NCBI RefSeq assembly: GCF_007830545.1
Contig: NZ_VLLF01000004.1
Coordinates: 248,001-312,000 of the forward strand
Source: Roseibium hamelinense
GTDB taxonomy: Bacteria > Pseudomonadota > Alphaproteobacteria > Rhizobiales > Stappiaceae
Direction: 5' to 3'
DNA: 64,000 nt
Shown here: positions 1 through 9,526 of the stretch, in pieces
How the letters are laid out: each line of letters begins with the position of its first letter
Numbering within the stretch: position 1 is the stretch's first letter
Notes under the pieces: model-generated
Database searches by the model: none
Seen by the model: only the letters and a program-made list of their open reading frames with translations
What the model was told of the DNA's origin: nothing
Made by a program: the position numbers and the translations under genes

Positions 1-465
1 TCCAAAGCTGAGGCCGCTTTTCTTCAGAAACTCTGGTGTTCCCATGCGGGCGCGCCCGAAATGAAAATCATGACCGGTGACCGCATGGAAAATCGCGAGT
101 TTTGACATGAGGATATCAGAGACAAACTCTTGCGCTTCGACACCGGCAAATTCCCGAGAAAACGGTACCACCAGCACGCCATCCAATCCGCATGCTGCCA
201 ACACCTCCGCCTTTTGTTTTTCCGGGGTGAGCCGGAAAACGGGTGCGTCGGGCTTAAAGACTGTACGCGGATGCGGCTCAAAGGTCATGGCATACACAGG
301 TCGTTTTTCCCGATGTCCAATGGTTTGGGCAGCCCCCAACACGGCGCGATGTCCCCGATGCACGCCGTCAAAATTGCCGATCGCAACGACGCCGTTCCGC
401 AAAGTTTTCGGGACATCCTCAAGGCCATTGACATGCTGGAATTGGCCAAGAGTCGCTTCAGTCAT
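1..465 (-). CDS. ribF: Riboflavin kinase/FAD synthetase RibF, N-terminal part
   Basis: Bifunctional enzyme that phosphorylates riboflavin to FMN and adenylates FMN to FAD in the cytoplasm. Only the first 155 codons lie in the window; the gene runs off the left edge. The translation from the ATG at 465 reads MTEATLGQFQHV, then GNFDGVHRGH at about residues 32-41, the nucleotide-binding HxGH-type motif of the FAD synthetase domain, followed by TFEPHPRTVF and TGHDFHFGRAR. The riboflavin kinase domain should lie outside the window. The MaoC gene upstream is on the same strand, 172 bases away, so co-transcription is possible. The family call is secure. Confidence 0.93.
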   Translation of the reverse strand, partial: MTEATLGQFQHVNGLEDVPKTLRNGVVAIGNFDGVHRGHRAVLGAAQTIGHREKRPVYAMTFEPHPRTVFKPDAPVFRLTPEKQKAEVLAACGLDGVLVVPFSREFAGVEAQEFVSDILMSKLAIFHAVTGHDFHFGRARMGTPEFLKKSGLSFG

Positions 466-637
466 AAGTCCGCCTTCATTTCGTCAAATGGTCCAGCGCC
501 AAAAGGCGTTGCCTACCGTATGTGCAAAGTGGCACCGGCTATATTGGCCTCGATTTTGCGGCGGAAACTGACGTGTTGGATAAAAAAGGTCAAGTTGGAT
601 TGGCGATGGCAGCCGAAAGCGATCAAGCAAGTGCCGT

Positions 638-1084
638 CTAGAGGTCAGTATCGGAGCGCAACGGAACCTTTACCAGCGCTTCTCCCTCGAGAACAACCTG
701 ATCACCGACCTGGCATATACAAGAAAGGCGTGCCCGCGCGCCGCGTTCCATGAGCTCGGCCACTGTGACGGTAACGGTAACATCGTCACCAATACGGACC
801 GGCGCCTTGAAGTTGAGCGTCTGTGACAAATAAATCGCACCAGGACCTGGCAGCCGTGTTCCCAGAACGGCAGAAATCAAGCTAGCAGTATAAAGACCAT
901 GCGCAATGCGGGTTTTGAAAGGCGTTCGAGCGGCGAAATGCTCCGATAGATGGATTGGATTCCGGTCGCCGGAAACCTCGGCGAAGCCAACAACATCGGT
1001 TGAACTCACGTGTTTTTCGACTGACTCTGACATGCCGACCTGCAAGTCTTCAAAACACAGTTCTCTTAGTTCAAGGATTGCCAA
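638..1084 (-). CDS. MaoC family dehydratase (R-specific enoyl-CoA hydratase)
   Basis: A 148-residue single hot-dog-fold protein. Family members hydrate trans-2-enoyl-CoA to (R)-3-hydroxyacyl-CoA, linking beta-oxidation to polyhydroxyalkanoate or lipid synthesis. The hydratase signature is visible: SGDRNPIHLSEHFAARTPF (catalytic Asp and His, about residues 39-57) and IAHGLYTASLISAVLG. The start is a TTG with GGGAG about 9 bases upstream. The only nearby ATG would begin at MSESVEK and cut off the conserved LCFEDLQVGM, so I prefer the TTG. The true substrate cannot be told from sequence. Confidence 0.88.
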   Translation of the reverse strand: MAILELRELCFEDLQVGMSESVEKHVSSTDVVGFAEVSGDRNPIHLSEHFAARTPFKTRIAHGLYTASLISAVLGTRLPGPGAIYLSQTLNFKAPVRIGDDVTVTVTVAELMERGARARLSCICQVGDQVVLEGEALVKVPLRSDTDL

Positions 1085-1239
1085 TGTGACGCGCTCCCGC
1101 TGCCGGTCTTCTTATCACTCAAACACTACGAAAGCTGTGGGTTCCCGGCTATTGGGCTTTTGGTGAAGAAAAAAACAGCGCGTTATTAACGGACTTTTCA
1201 GGGCCTTGGCGTAATTTGCAGTGAGTGTGGGGAGGCGAG

Positions 1240-1255
1240 GACACTTTAAAGTGTC
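1240..1255. repeat. 16-bp perfect palindrome upstream of cheY
   Basis: GACACTTTAAAGTGTC is self-complementary over all 16 bases. It sits 77 bases before the cheY start, followed by a pyrimidine-rich stretch (tctctccttttaag). It could be an operator for a dimeric regulator or a weak terminator hairpin for something entering from the left. Only the symmetry is directly seen; the function is open. Confidence 0.5.
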
Positions 1256-1331
1256 TCTCTCCTTTTAAGTCAGAACGCGTTTCCACGGCCCAAGGCCAGG
1301 GGCCGCGCTAGTTGACAGTATGGAGTAGACG

Positions 1332-1715
1332 ATGGCCCTTGATCTTCAGATGCCGGTCCTCGTGGTCGATGACTACAAAACGATGATTCGCATTATTCGG
1401 AACCTGCTGAAGCAGCTTGGCTTCGAAGATATCGATGATGCTGCGGACGGCACCGAAGCTTTGGAAAAAATGAAACAGCGGCGGTACGGGCTGGTCATTT
1501 CCGACTGGAATATGGAACCGATGACCGGTTACGAGTTGCTGAAGCAGGTTCGCGCGGACGGCAGTCTCAGTAAGACGCCATTCATAATGGTGACTGCCGA
1601 ATCCAAAACGGAAAACGTGATTGCAGCCAAAAAAGCCGGAGTTAACAATTACATTGTTAAGCCGTTCAATGCCCAAACTCTGAAGGGCAAGATTGAAGCC
1701 GTTTTCTCGGACTAA
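1332..1715 (+). CDS. cheY: CheY-like single-domain response regulator
   Basis: Receiver-only protein of 127 residues. All phosphorylation landmarks are present: acidic pair D13-D14, phospho-acceptor D58 (in VISDWNMEPM), T88 and K110 (in IVKPF). There is no output domain, so it should act by protein contact, classically at the flagellar switch. GGAG lies about 6 bases before the ATG. The next gene, 148 bases downstream on the same strand, is a CheZ phosphatase, strongly suggesting a CheY/CheZ pair. No other chemotaxis genes are in the window, so this pair stands away from any main che cluster. Confidence 0.92.
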   Translation: MALDLQMPVLVVDDYKTMIRIIRNLLKQLGFEDIDDAADGTEALEKMKQRRYGLVISDWNMEPMTGYELLKQVRADGSLSKTPFIMVTAESKTENVIAAKKAGVNNYIVKPFNAQTLKGKIEAVFSD

Positions 1716-1862
1716 TATTACGAAGGTTTGGCGGCTGTTCGGTTGGGGAGCCGAGCCGCCAGGGCCACTCGAGACTTGGGGAAGAGTGCCGGGCGTTCCG
1801 GCACGCACTGCATTATCGACAGTGTTTTATGACTGTCGGCAATAGCTCTGGAAGGCTTCACT

Positions 1863-2537
1863 ATGAGCGGTATGACAAAAGAAAACGTATCGCGGGTCAT
1901 TGAATTTCTCGTCGAAAACAAGAAACGTGGCGGGGACGTTTCGTTAACGGACGTGATGCAGCTTGCTGAGGTCATGTCCGGATCCATGCACGACTTCCTG
2001 TCAACTGTTCAGCCTGCTGTCACCGAAGAGTTGCGCTCGATCGCGCGTGAAATCACGCGCATGAAAGAAGAGATTTCGCAACTTCGGGCAAAAGACATGA
2101 CCGGGAGCAAGATCCCAGAAGCAGGCAGAGAGCTTGACGCGATTGTCGAAGCGACCGAGGAAGCCACCAACACCATTATGGAGGCTGCAGAAGAGATCAT
2201 GTGTGCGGATACGAGCGATCCGCTCGCCTATCAGGATCTTGTCAGCGCCAAAATGATCGGAATTTTTGAAGCCTGCACCTTTCAGGACATCACCGGACAG
2301 CGGATATCAAAGGTCGTGAAGACGCTTAACTACATCGATGAACGGGTGTCTTCTTTCATTGAGCAATTGCGTATTCCGGAAGGGTTTGAATTGGACCTGC
2401 CGGAAACCGAGGCCGAACGCCGCGAGCGCGAACTTATTCTTCACGGGCCTCAGCACGCCGGTGAGGGTGTTTCGCAAACGGATGTTGATGACCTCTTAAA
2501 GGACGCTCAGGCAGATATCGACAAACTGTTTGATTAA
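1863..2537 (+). CDS. cheZ: Protein phosphatase CheZ
   Basis: 224 residues, close to the usual CheZ length. It removes phosphate from CheY-P. The core motif FQDITGQRISKVVKTLNYID contains D142 and Q146, matching the catalytic Asp/Gln of enteric CheZ. The C-terminus has TDVDDLLKDAQ, like the C-terminal CheY-binding helix of CheZ. The central part is helical and charged, consistent with the long four-helix dimer. It directly follows the cheY gene. GGAAGG lies about 7 bases before the ATG. Many alphaproteobacteria lack CheZ and use multiple CheY phosphate sinks, so its presence is informative. Confidence 0.9.
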   Translation: MSGMTKENVSRVIEFLVENKKRGGDVSLTDVMQLAEVMSGSMHDFLSTVQPAVTEELRSIAREITRMKEEISQLRAKDMTGSKIPEAGRELDAIVEATEEATNTIMEAAEEIMCADTSDPLAYQDLVSAKMIGIFEACTFQDITGQRISKVVKTLNYIDERVSSFIEQLRIPEGFELDLPETEAERRERELILHGPQHAGEGVSQTDVDDLLKDAQADIDKLFD

Positions 2538-2581
2538 GCCGGAAAACAATTCCATTTGTTTGTGCAAAAACCGAATGCCGG

Positions 2582-3454
2582 TCACCAAACAAGCCTAGGC
2601 ACAGCTGCGCGTGCCTTCAAACCTTCCTCGACCAGTCGTGCCCGGATCAACTGTTCCTCTGGAGAATCGACCGCGCCAAAATCAGCCGAGTGAATGCCCG
2701 CAGTTATGAACAGCACATCTAGATCCTGAGACACCGCACCACGAATATCTGTTGGCAGGCCATCGCCAATGGCAAGTATACCGTCACGTGAGATATCCGT
2801 ACCGCGAATTTCGGCAACTTTGCGTATTGCAGCATCATAGATGGGTTTGTGGGGCTTGCCGAGAATCGTTACTCTTCCGCCAATGTCTTCGTAAAGCCGA
2901 GCCAGGGCACCCGCGCACCAGATCAGGCGGTCTCCGCGTTCGACAACGATATCAGGATTGGCACAAATCATCTCTAAGCCGCGCGCGACGAGATCTTCAA
3001 ATCGGCTTCGATAGTCGTCCGGGGTTTCGGTTTCATCGTCAAACAACCCGGTGCAGCTAATAACCTGCGCATTTTCCTCGGTACCAATCACGATGTCCAT
3101 GTCATCGTAAATCGGAAAATCACGTTCAGGGCCAATATGAAGGATCGGATTGCCAGCGTGGGAGCTTAACAGCTCGCGCGTCACGTCCCCGGATGTTACG
3201 ACGTCATCATAGGCTGTGTTTGGAACACCAAATCTTGCAAGTTGTTCTTTGATCAGATGAGCCGGACGCGGCGCGTTTGTAATAAGTACAACTGTTCCGT
3301 TGGTCTCGGCGCGATATTGGGTCAACGCTTTGTGCGCGTTTTCGAAAGCCTTGACGCCATTATGCAACACACCCCAGACATCGCATAGAACGGCGGCGTA
3401 GTCAGGCGCAAGCGCGCGGAGCCCAGGAACAATCAAAGGAGCAGTAGCGGTCAT
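2582..3454 (-). CDS. HAD-superfamily class IIA hydrolase (TIGR01459-like)
   Basis: 290 residues. HAD motif I is LCDVWGVLHNG at about residues 23-33, with nucleophile Asp followed by Val-Trp-Gly. Motif II is VLITNAPRP, motif III includes KPHKPIYDAA, and motif IV is AIGDGLPTDIRGA. The cap insertion between motifs II and III marks class IIA, the NagD/p-nitrophenylphosphatase type. Members are phosphatases of small phosphorylated metabolites; the true substrate is unknown. The gene is divergent from mutL, 111 bases apart, so the two promoters share that gap. Confidence 0.87.
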   Translation of the reverse strand: MTATAPLIVPGLRALAPDYAAVLCDVWGVLHNGVKAFENAHKALTQYRAETNGTVVLITNAPRPAHLIKEQLARFGVPNTAYDDVVTSGDVTRELLSSHAGNPILHIGPERDFPIYDDMDIVIGTEENAQVISCTGLFDDETETPDDYRSRFEDLVARGLEMICANPDIVVERGDRLIWCAGALARLYEDIGGRVTILGKPHKPIYDAAIRKVAEIRGTDISRDGILAIGDGLPTDIRGAVSQDLDVLFITAGIHSADFGAVDSPEEQLIRARLVEEGLKARAAVPRLVW

Positions 3455-3565
3455 GACAAATCACTTGAGGTCTCGCGCATCTGTTACGATTGCGCAGAAT
3501 CGGTAAGAACACGCGTCGAACATTATAGGATGCGTGCAAGCGGGGAAACCACAGAGGGATAGAAT

Positions 3566-5416
3566 ATGGAAGTTCGGCAGCTCGGCGAAGACGTGATCAA
3601 CCGGATTGCGGCCGGCGAGGTGGTTGAGAGACCAGCTAGTGTCGTAAAGGAATTGGTTGAGAATGCCGTCGACGCAGGCGCGACCGTCATTGAGGTCGTG
3701 ACCGCTGGTGGCGGCAAAACCCTCCTACGCGTGTCTGACAATGGTTTCGGCATGAGCAAGAGCGATCTCGAGCTGGCAGTCCAGCGGCATTGCACTTCCA
3801 AAATCACAAGCGATGATCTGTTCGAAATCAGCACGCTGGGGTTCCGCGGAGAAGCCTTGCCGTCAATTGCCTCTGTGGCTCGGCTGAGTATTAATACAAG
3901 GCGGGCTGATGAGCCGCATGCTTGGTCGATTTTGATCGAAGGTGGAAAGAGTCATGCCATCGCCCCGGCCGCCCGCAAAAAGGGAACGGTTGTTGAAGTG
4001 CGAGATCTGTTTTTTGCGACACCAGCCCGCCTGAAGTTTCTGAAATCTGACAGGGCAGAAGCGGCAGCAATAACCGAAATCGTAAAGCGCATGGCCCTAG
4101 CTTATCCGCATATCGGATTTTCGCTTACCGGGGCAGATAGGCAGCCGCAAACTTGGGCTCCTGCTGGCGGTGAGGGGCGCATGGCGCGCATCTCGCAAGT
4201 TCTCGGCAATGATTTTATTGAAAACGCAATGGAAATCGACGCGGAACGCGAGGGTGTGCGCCTTACAGGCTATGCAAGCTTGCCAACCTACAATCGCGGT
4301 AATGCCCAGTTGCAGTTCTTTTTTGTCAATGGCCGTCCCGTGAAAGACAAGCTCTTGCTTTCAGGCCTTAGAGGGGCATACGCCGATGTTCTGGCGCGTG
4401 ACCGCCATGCGGTAGTTGTGTTGTTTGTTGATCTTGAGCCGGCGCTTGTTGATGTGAACGTACACCCTGCCAAGGCGGATGTGCGATTTCAAGATAGTCA
4501 ATTGGTGCGCGGGCTTCTCGTCGGTGCTATTAAGCAGGCCCTTGTGCGATCCGGACACCGGTCGTCGACCGCTAACGCTGGTGTTGCAATGGAGGCCATC
4601 CGGGCTACCGGGTTTGCGCCTTCCGCAGGTCATCATCGAACAGCTGTTTGGCGCGGGCCAGAGCGGCAATCCGGCTTCGCTGCGCGTAGCTTTGCGCCCG
4701 TCGAGCAGGGAGTTGGATGGTCCGAACCGGACCAAAGCAGCTACACAGCACCTCAACCCGTTATGCAGGCCCTATCCCGGCCGTCTGCCGATGCACGAGC
4801 CTACGGTGATGCGGCTCCTGACGATGAGGCAACAGATTTGCCTCTTGGTGCCGCGCGTGCGCAGGTTCATGAAACATATTTGATCGCCCAAACCCGAGAC
4901 GGTGTTGTTATCGTAGACCAGCATGCGGCGCATGAGCGTCTCGTTTATGAGCGCTTGAAGGAGAGCCTTGCAAAAAAAACGGTCGCCCGCCAATTGCTGC
5001 TGATACCAGAAGTCGTTGAGCTTCCTGAGGAAGAAGCCGCAAGGTTGCTGGAGCACAGTTCGGAGCTTGAACAGGTTGGTCTGGTGCTCGAATCATTCGG
5101 ACCGGGAGCTGTCGCTGTGCGTGAAACTCCTGCCATGCTGGGCGAAATAGACGTCCGGAAACTGATTGCAGATTTGGTTGATGAGGTCACGGAATGGGAG
5201 ACCGCGGACACTCTGAAGGAGCGCCTTGATCATGTCGCTGCCACCATGGCTTGCCATGGCTCAATTCGCGCTGGACGCCGAATGCGACCGGAGGAGATGA
5301 ATGCGCTTTTGCGGGATATGGAAGCCACGCCGCTGTCGGGACAGTGTAATCATGGCCGTCCGACCTGGGTTGAACTCAAGCTTTCCGATATCGAACGCCT
5401 GTTCGGGCGCAAATAA
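3566..5416 (+). CDS. mutL: DNA mismatch repair protein MutL
   Basis: 616 residues. MutL couples MutS mismatch recognition to strand removal. The N-terminal GHKL ATPase is clear: ENAVDAG at residues 32-38, then DNGFGM and GFRGEAL. A low-complexity linker spans roughly residues 345-425. The C-terminal domain carries [14 protein letters not shown], the DQHA(X)2E(X)4E metal-binding endonuclease motif, plus ACHGSIRA and QCNHGRP. It is therefore the nicking type of MutL found in bacteria without MutH. GAGGGA about 6 bases before the ATG supports the start. It probably leads a short operon with the hydrolase downstream. Confidence 0.97.
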   Translation: MEVRQLGEDVINRIAAGEVVERPASVVKELVENAVDAGATVIEVVTAGGGKTLLRVSDNGFGMSKSDLELAVQRHCTSKITSDDLFEISTLGFRGEALPSIASVARLSINTRRADEPHAWSILIEGGKSHAIAPAARKKGTVVEVRDLFFATPARLKFLKSDRAEAAAITEIVKRMALAYPHIGFSLTGADRQPQTWAPAGGEGRMARISQVLGNDFIENAMEIDAEREGVRLTGYASLPTYNRGNAQLQFFFVNGRPVKDKLLLSGLRGAYADVLARDRHAVVVLFVDLEPALVDVNVHPAKADVRFQDSQLVRGLLVGAIKQALVRSGHRSSTANAGVAMEAIRATGFAPSAGHHRTAVWRGPERQSGFAARSFAPVEQGVGWSEPDQSSYTAPQPVMQALSRPSADARAYGDAAPDDEATDLPLGAARAQVHETYLIAQTRDGVVIVDQHAAHERLVYERLKESLAKKTVARQLLLIPEVVELPEEEAARLLEHSSELEQVGLVLESFGPGAVAVRETPAMLGEIDVRKLIADLVDEVTEWETADTLKERLDHVAATMACHGSIRAGRRMRPEEMNALLRDMEATPLSGQCNHGRPTWVELKLSDIERLFGRK

Positions 5417-5472
5417 ATGCGGATCACTTCGGAAACCTTCCGCCAAGTGTCGAACCGAAAGACAAGATCGCT

Positions 5473-6288
5473 ATGAAACGGTTCATTGTTAGCGTGTTTT
5501 GCGTGCTGGTCCTTGGCTATGTCGGGGCTGCGGGTGGTATGTATTTTCTCCAAAGAGATCTGATTTTCAAACCGGGCGGCAGTCTGGAGACGCCTGAGGA
5601 GACCGGCCTTCCGGATGTCGACGAGGTGCTGGTTAAGATGCCGGATGGTGCTTCCCTACTCACTTGGCAGGCTGAGCCACGGCACGATGGTCTGCCGACC
5701 GTTCTTTACTTTCACGGACAGGGCGGCAACATTTCCGACCGCGCCTCGCGCTACCAGCAGATCCTTGATGACGGTTACGGGCTGATGGCTGTGAGCTACC
5801 GCGGGTATCCGGGCAGCGACGGCTTGCCGTCAGAGGACGACTTTATTCGGGATGGAACGGTATTGTTTGACCTGCTGAACGATGCGGGCAAACCGGTTAT
5901 CGTCCACGGCGAGTCTCTGGGAACCGGCGTCGCGGCGGCCGTCGGTGCGGCGAGATCAGAAGCGCTGATGGTCGTTTTGGAAGCTCCATATACGGCTGCG
6001 GTCGATATCGCTGCTCAGCAGTATCCTTGGTTGCCAGTCAGGCTGTTGATGAAGGATCCCTTCATAACCCGGGAGCGGATCAATGAAATCAATGCACCAG
6101 TTTTTATTGTCCATGGCACTGAGGACCGCGTCATCCCAGTTGGGAACGGAGAAGCGCTCTATGAGTTGGCACAAGGCCCTAAGCGTCTCTTGATTTTAGA
6201 GGGAGCGACCCACGGCAACTTGTGGAGCAGGGGGCTTTGGCCTGCTGTTGTAAAAGCGGTTGCTGATGCGTCGGGCAGCGGCCTTTGA
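5473..6288 (+). CDS. Alpha/beta hydrolase, membrane-anchored
   Basis: 271 residues. An N-terminal hydrophobic segment (about residues 4-25) suggests a membrane anchor or uncleaved signal. The fold is the Bem46/ABHD13-like alpha/beta hydrolase: oxyanion region YFHGQGGN, nucleophile elbow GESLGTG with catalytic Ser, HGTEDRV for the acid, and GATHGN for the His. Members are serine esterases or lipases of unknown physiological substrate. It follows mutL by 56 bases and ends before a strong bidirectional terminator. Confidence 0.85.
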   Translation: MKRFIVSVFCVLVLGYVGAAGGMYFLQRDLIFKPGGSLETPEETGLPDVDEVLVKMPDGASLLTWQAEPRHDGLPTVLYFHGQGGNISDRASRYQQILDDGYGLMAVSYRGYPGSDGLPSEDDFIRDGTVLFDLLNDAGKPVIVHGESLGTGVAAAVGAARSEALMVVLEAPYTAAVDIAAQQYPWLPVRLLMKDPFITRERINEINAPVFIVHGTEDRVIPVGNGEALYELAQGPKRLLILEGATHGNLWSRGLWPAVVKAVADASGSGL

Positions 6289-6306
6289 GCGCGGGCTTTT
6301 ATTCTC

Positions 6307-6334
6307 AAAAAAGGGCGGCCGAGCCGCCCTTTTT
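6307..6334. terminator. Bidirectional intrinsic terminator
   Basis: AAAAAA, then GGGCGGC, a three-base loop, GCCGCCC and TTTTT. With an A-run on one side and a T-run on the other it can stop transcription on both strands. It lies exactly between the converging hydrolase and porin genes. Confidence 0.9.
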
Positions 6335-6357
6335 CATATTCGCAACGATCACCGTGT

Positions 6358-7518
6358 TTAGAAAGTTCTTTGCAAGCGGAAGGTCGCGTAGATCTCATCC
6401 CGGTCACTCAGGCCAGAGGCTGAGCTGAAATCAAGATCCCGGTACTGCACCTCAGCGCCGATCATGAAGCCGGACACTGGCTCCCATTGAATGTTTGGTG
6501 TGATGTCCCACTGGGTGAAGTCATAGGCGCTCGTACCACCATCTACGTTGTGGTATCCGGCGTCGAGATTGAACTCGACTGTATCAGTCAACCCTTGGCG
6601 GATGCCGCCGAAGATGTTCCAGGTCCGGGTCGTATTGGTTGACGTTCCCGTATAGACCGCATCAGTAATCCGGCTATTCCAGCCTGTTGAGCCGTAACCG
6701 CTCGCACCATCAGTGTAAACGCCTTGGATTGCAAACCGCGTTCCGGTACCAATGGAACTGAATTTGAACTCGGCACCGGCGCCAACAGCCCACCCAACCT
6801 GACCGCTTGCAGAAGCGTCTGTGAAGCGAACATTGTGAACCGCTCCCATGACCTGAGCCGATCCCCAGCCCTGTTCGACCCGCAGTGCACCGACAAGGTC
6901 CGGCCACTTTTGCCCGCCATTGCCATTCACATTCGGCGAAATCAGCGCCTGTTGGCGGAAGGTCGCATCTTCGATTGCCACCGTTGCGGAAAAACCGTTT
7001 CCGAATGCGGCAGTGTAGGCAAGCAGGTTGGTGGTCTCATCAGAATAGGTCTCGACCTGCATATCGAGCGCAAACCCGGTGAAGAAGTCGAAGAACGAAT
7101 CTGCGAAACCTGCTGTGATGCCACCCCATTGGATGAAGGCATATTCCAGGTCGAAACTTCCAGAGTTGCTGGTGTTGGTCATGTACATCGATGTGTATGT
7201 GCGAAGCAGACCGAACTCTGAGTTTGTGCGGGAGTCGAGATACAGATATGCGCGGGCCCGCATCTCAACATCGTTTCGGGTCCTGTCTCCCCAGTCGCCA
7301 TCGTCACCGAAGTTCTTGAACCGTGTATCAACACGAACACGGCCGCCAACACGCAGGCAGGTCTCGGTGCCGGGGATGTAGTAAAACCGGCTACCATAGG
7401 CGTCGCAGATGCGGACGTAGTCGACAGGCTCCGGTGCAATCGGAAGATCCGCCGACAGTGCGGGTGTTGCAAGTGCTAGGCTCGAAATCGCCGCTGCTGC
7501 AAGACTTTTTGTGTACAT
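6358..7518 (-). CDS. Outer membrane porin (Porin_2 family)
   Basis: 386 residues. A cleavable signal peptide (MYTKSLAAAAISSLALATPALSA) leads a beta-barrel sequence rich in aromatic/glycine alternation and ending in the C-terminal Phe (FRLQRTF) used by the BAM machinery. DYVRICDAYGSRFYYIPGTE and CLRVGGRVRVDTR are typical of alphaproteobacterial Porin_2 proteins. The frame is open 22 codons further upstream, but the ATG at 7518, with GGAG just ahead and the signal peptide directly following, is the right start. It allows passive uptake of small solutes across the outer membrane. Confidence 0.93.
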   Translation of the reverse strand: MYTKSLAAAAISSLALATPALSADLPIAPEPVDYVRICDAYGSRFYYIPGTETCLRVGGRVRVDTRFKNFGDDGDWGDRTRNDVEMRARAYLYLDSRTNSEFGLLRTYTSMYMTNTSNSGSFDLEYAFIQWGGITAGFADSFFDFFTGFALDMQVETYSDETTNLLAYTAAFGNGFSATVAIEDATFRQQALISPNVNGNGGQKWPDLVGALRVEQGWGSAQVMGAVHNVRFTDASASGQVGWAVGAGAEFKFSSIGTGTRFAIQGVYTDGASGYGSTGWNSRITDAVYTGTSTNTTRTWNIFGGIRQGLTDTVEFNLDAGYHNVDGGTSAYDFTQWDITPNIQWEPVSGFMIGAEVQYRDLDFSSASGLSDRDEIYATFRLQRTF

Positions 7519-7709
7519 CGAACATCTCCAAATGAGGGGTCCGCCGGAGCGGCGGGATATTTGATGGAAACGTACTCCAACCAATATGACGATTGTGCAA
7601 TGCGAATTTGCGATTTTTGCCGCGGCGCAAACACAAGATCTAGGGTGTTGCTCGGGGGCAACATTCGAACGGTAAGGGAATTAGTGACCTGACTGGCTGC
7701 CCCGTGATT

Positions 7710-8141
7710 CTAGCTGCGCCGGCCTTGGAAGAACTCTTTCAGGAGGTGTCTGGCTGGGGCTTCTGCAATTCCGGCGTAAATTTCCGGGGCATGATGGCAT
7801 GTTGGCGAGGAAAAAAACCTGCCACCATGATCGACCGCGCCCCCTTTTTCGTCGCCGGCGGCATAGTAGAGCCGTCTTATGCGTGCAAAGGAAATTGCCG
7901 CCGCGCACATGGCACAAGGTTCGAGCGTCACATAAAGGTCGCACGCTGGAATCCGCTGGGATTTGAGCGCAGCGCAGGCTGCCCGGATCACAAGCACTTC
8001 TGCGTGGGCAGTGGGATCGTTTAGTTCGAGTGTCCGATTGCCGTCGCGGGCAATGATGAGGCCGCCACTTACCAAAACGGCACCGATTGGTACTTCCCCG
8101 CGGTGTCCTGCTTTTTCAGCTTCCGCGAGCGCATGCTCCAT
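7710..8141 (-). CDS. tadA: tRNA-specific adenosine deaminase TadA
   Basis: 143 residues from the ATG at 8141. It deaminates A34 to inosine in tRNA-Arg(ACG). Zinc/catalytic motifs are HAE at residues 46-48 and PCAMC at 75-79, with TLEPCAMCAAA being typical. The frame is open 28 codons further upstream, but that extension has no family resemblance. I saw no strong ribosome-binding site, so the start is a family-length choice. It is divergent from the pseudouridine synthase gene, fitting an RNA-modification neighbourhood with rsmD. Confidence 0.92.
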   Translation of the reverse strand: MEHALAEAEKAGHRGEVPIGAVLVSGGLIIARDGNRTLELNDPTAHAEVLVIRAACAALKSQRIPACDLYVTLEPCAMCAAAISFARIRRLYYAAGDEKGGAVDHGGRFFSSPTCHHAPEIYAGIAEAPARHLLKEFFQGRRS

Positions 8142-8284
8142 GAATGTCAAAACGGCCTCCGAATGAGGTGATGTACCGCCCGAAATGCTTAGACACGTTG
8201 AATAGACAAGTTTTCTGCCTAGCAACAGTGCGCGGGTGCAGTTTGTGGATTTTCGACCTGCAAAGGGTCTGGTATGAGGCTGTC

Positions 8285-9526
8285 ATGACCACAGACAAAA
8301 AAACCGACAGACGCGGGCCGAAACGGTCCGCGCGTCCAAATGCGCAGGGCAAAAAGCCGGTGCGCGGTAAACCTGGCCCTAAAAAGGCAGTGCCCGGCCA
8401 GAGTTCCGAAGCGCGGCCAACGGTCGTTGGGGAAGGCGAGCGGATTGCTAAAGTGATGGCCCGGGCGGGGCTTTGCTCCCGCCGTGAAGCCGAGACTTGG
8501 ATTGCTGCCGGCCGGGTGGAGCTGAACGGCAAAATTCTCGAGACGCCCGCCGTCACTGTTTCCGAGCGGGACACGGTTTCGGTTGATGGTGCGCCGCTTC
8601 CTATGCGCGAACGCACCCGACTTTGGCTCTATCACAAGCCTCGCGGGCTTGTGACAACCAACAAGGATCCGGAGGGCCGCCCGACTGTATTTGAAAAGCT
8701 TCCTGCGGATTTGCCGCGGGTACTGACTGTCGGCCGCCTCGATATCAACACCGAAGGGTTGCTTCTGCTGACCAATGACGGAGGTTTGGCGCGGGCGCTT
8801 GAACTGCCTGCAACCGGGTGGTTGAGGAGATATCGAGTCCGCGCGTTTGGCAAGGTGACGCAGGAACAGCTCGACGGCCTCGCTGACGGTGTTGCCATCG
8901 AGGGGGTTTTATATGGCGCGATCGAGGCCACTCTGGACAAGGCACAAGGTGACAATGTCTGGTTGACGGTCGGGTTGCGTGAGGGAAAAAACCGCGAAGT
9001 CAAACGCGTGCTTGAGCACTTGGGGTTGACTGTAAATCGCCTTATCCGTCTTTCTTTCGGCCCGTTCCAGTTGCTTGATCTCAATGATGGCGAGGTGCGG
9101 GAAATACGTGGCCGCGTGTTGCGTGACCAGCTTGGTGAAAAACTCATTGAGCAGGCAGGAGCAGATTTCGATGCGCCGATCATGAACGAGCGTGTGCCCG
9201 AACAGCCGAAAAAGACCAAAGGACCGGCAAAAGGTCCTGCTCGCGGGGCTGGAGGCAAAAAACAAGGATCAACCGAAGGTCGGTGGCTAAGCGCCCGCGA
9301 AGCGAAAGACAGTGCACGTCCGCGCAAATCAAACCGGCCCACAGCCGAAAAACACGGCGACAAGTCCAGCTTTGAGCCGCGTCCGTCCCGGTCTCAGCGG
9401 CGGATTTGGGGTGAGGACGGCTTGATCGAAGACAAGAGGCAGGAAGGTCGAAATGAAAGGCAGGACCGGAGCGGTCCGGAGCAGCGTGATAAATCGAGAC
9501 CCAAGCCGCGCGGAGGGCGCCGGTGA
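8285..9526 (+). CDS. 23S rRNA pseudouridine synthase, RluB/RsuA family
   Basis: 413 residues. An S4 RNA-binding domain (about 60-105, ERIAKVMARAGLCSRREAE) is followed by the RsuA-type synthase domain, with catalytic Asp in VGRLDINTEGLLLLTNDG and the closing motif EGKNREVKRVLEHLG. From about residue 300 the protein becomes a long, highly basic, disordered tail rich in K, R, P and G, as often seen in alphaproteobacterial RluB-like proteins and probably adding rRNA affinity. The ATG at 8285 (MTTDKKTDRRG) is preferred over the upstream in-frame codons. It overlaps rsmD by 4 bases, so the two rRNA-modifying enzymes are coupled. Confidence 0.9.
   Translation: MTTDKKTDRRGPKRSARPNAQGKKPVRGKPGPKKAVPGQSSEARPTVVGEGERIAKVMARAGLCSRREAETWIAAGRVELNGKILETPAVTVSERDTVSVDGAPLPMRERTRLWLYHKPRGLVTTNKDPEGRPTVFEKLPADLPRVLTVGRLDINTEGLLLLTNDGGLARALELPATGWLRRYRVRAFGKVTQEQLDGLADGVAIEGVLYGAIEATLDKAQGDNVWLTVGLREGKNREVKRVLEHLGLTVNRLIRLSFGPFQLLDLNDGEVREIRGRVLRDQLGEKLIEQAGADFDAPIMNERVPEQPKKTKGPAKGPARGAGGKKQGSTEGRWLSAREAKDSARPRKSNRPTAEKHGDKSSFEPRPSRSQRRIWGEDGLIEDKRQEGRNERQDRSGPEQRDKSRPKPRGGRR

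Noticed and set aside
7646..7663. TGTTGC/GCAACA inverted repeat between porin and tadA
   Set aside because: It is only 6 bp with a loop of 6 and no T-run, so neither terminator nor operator is supported.
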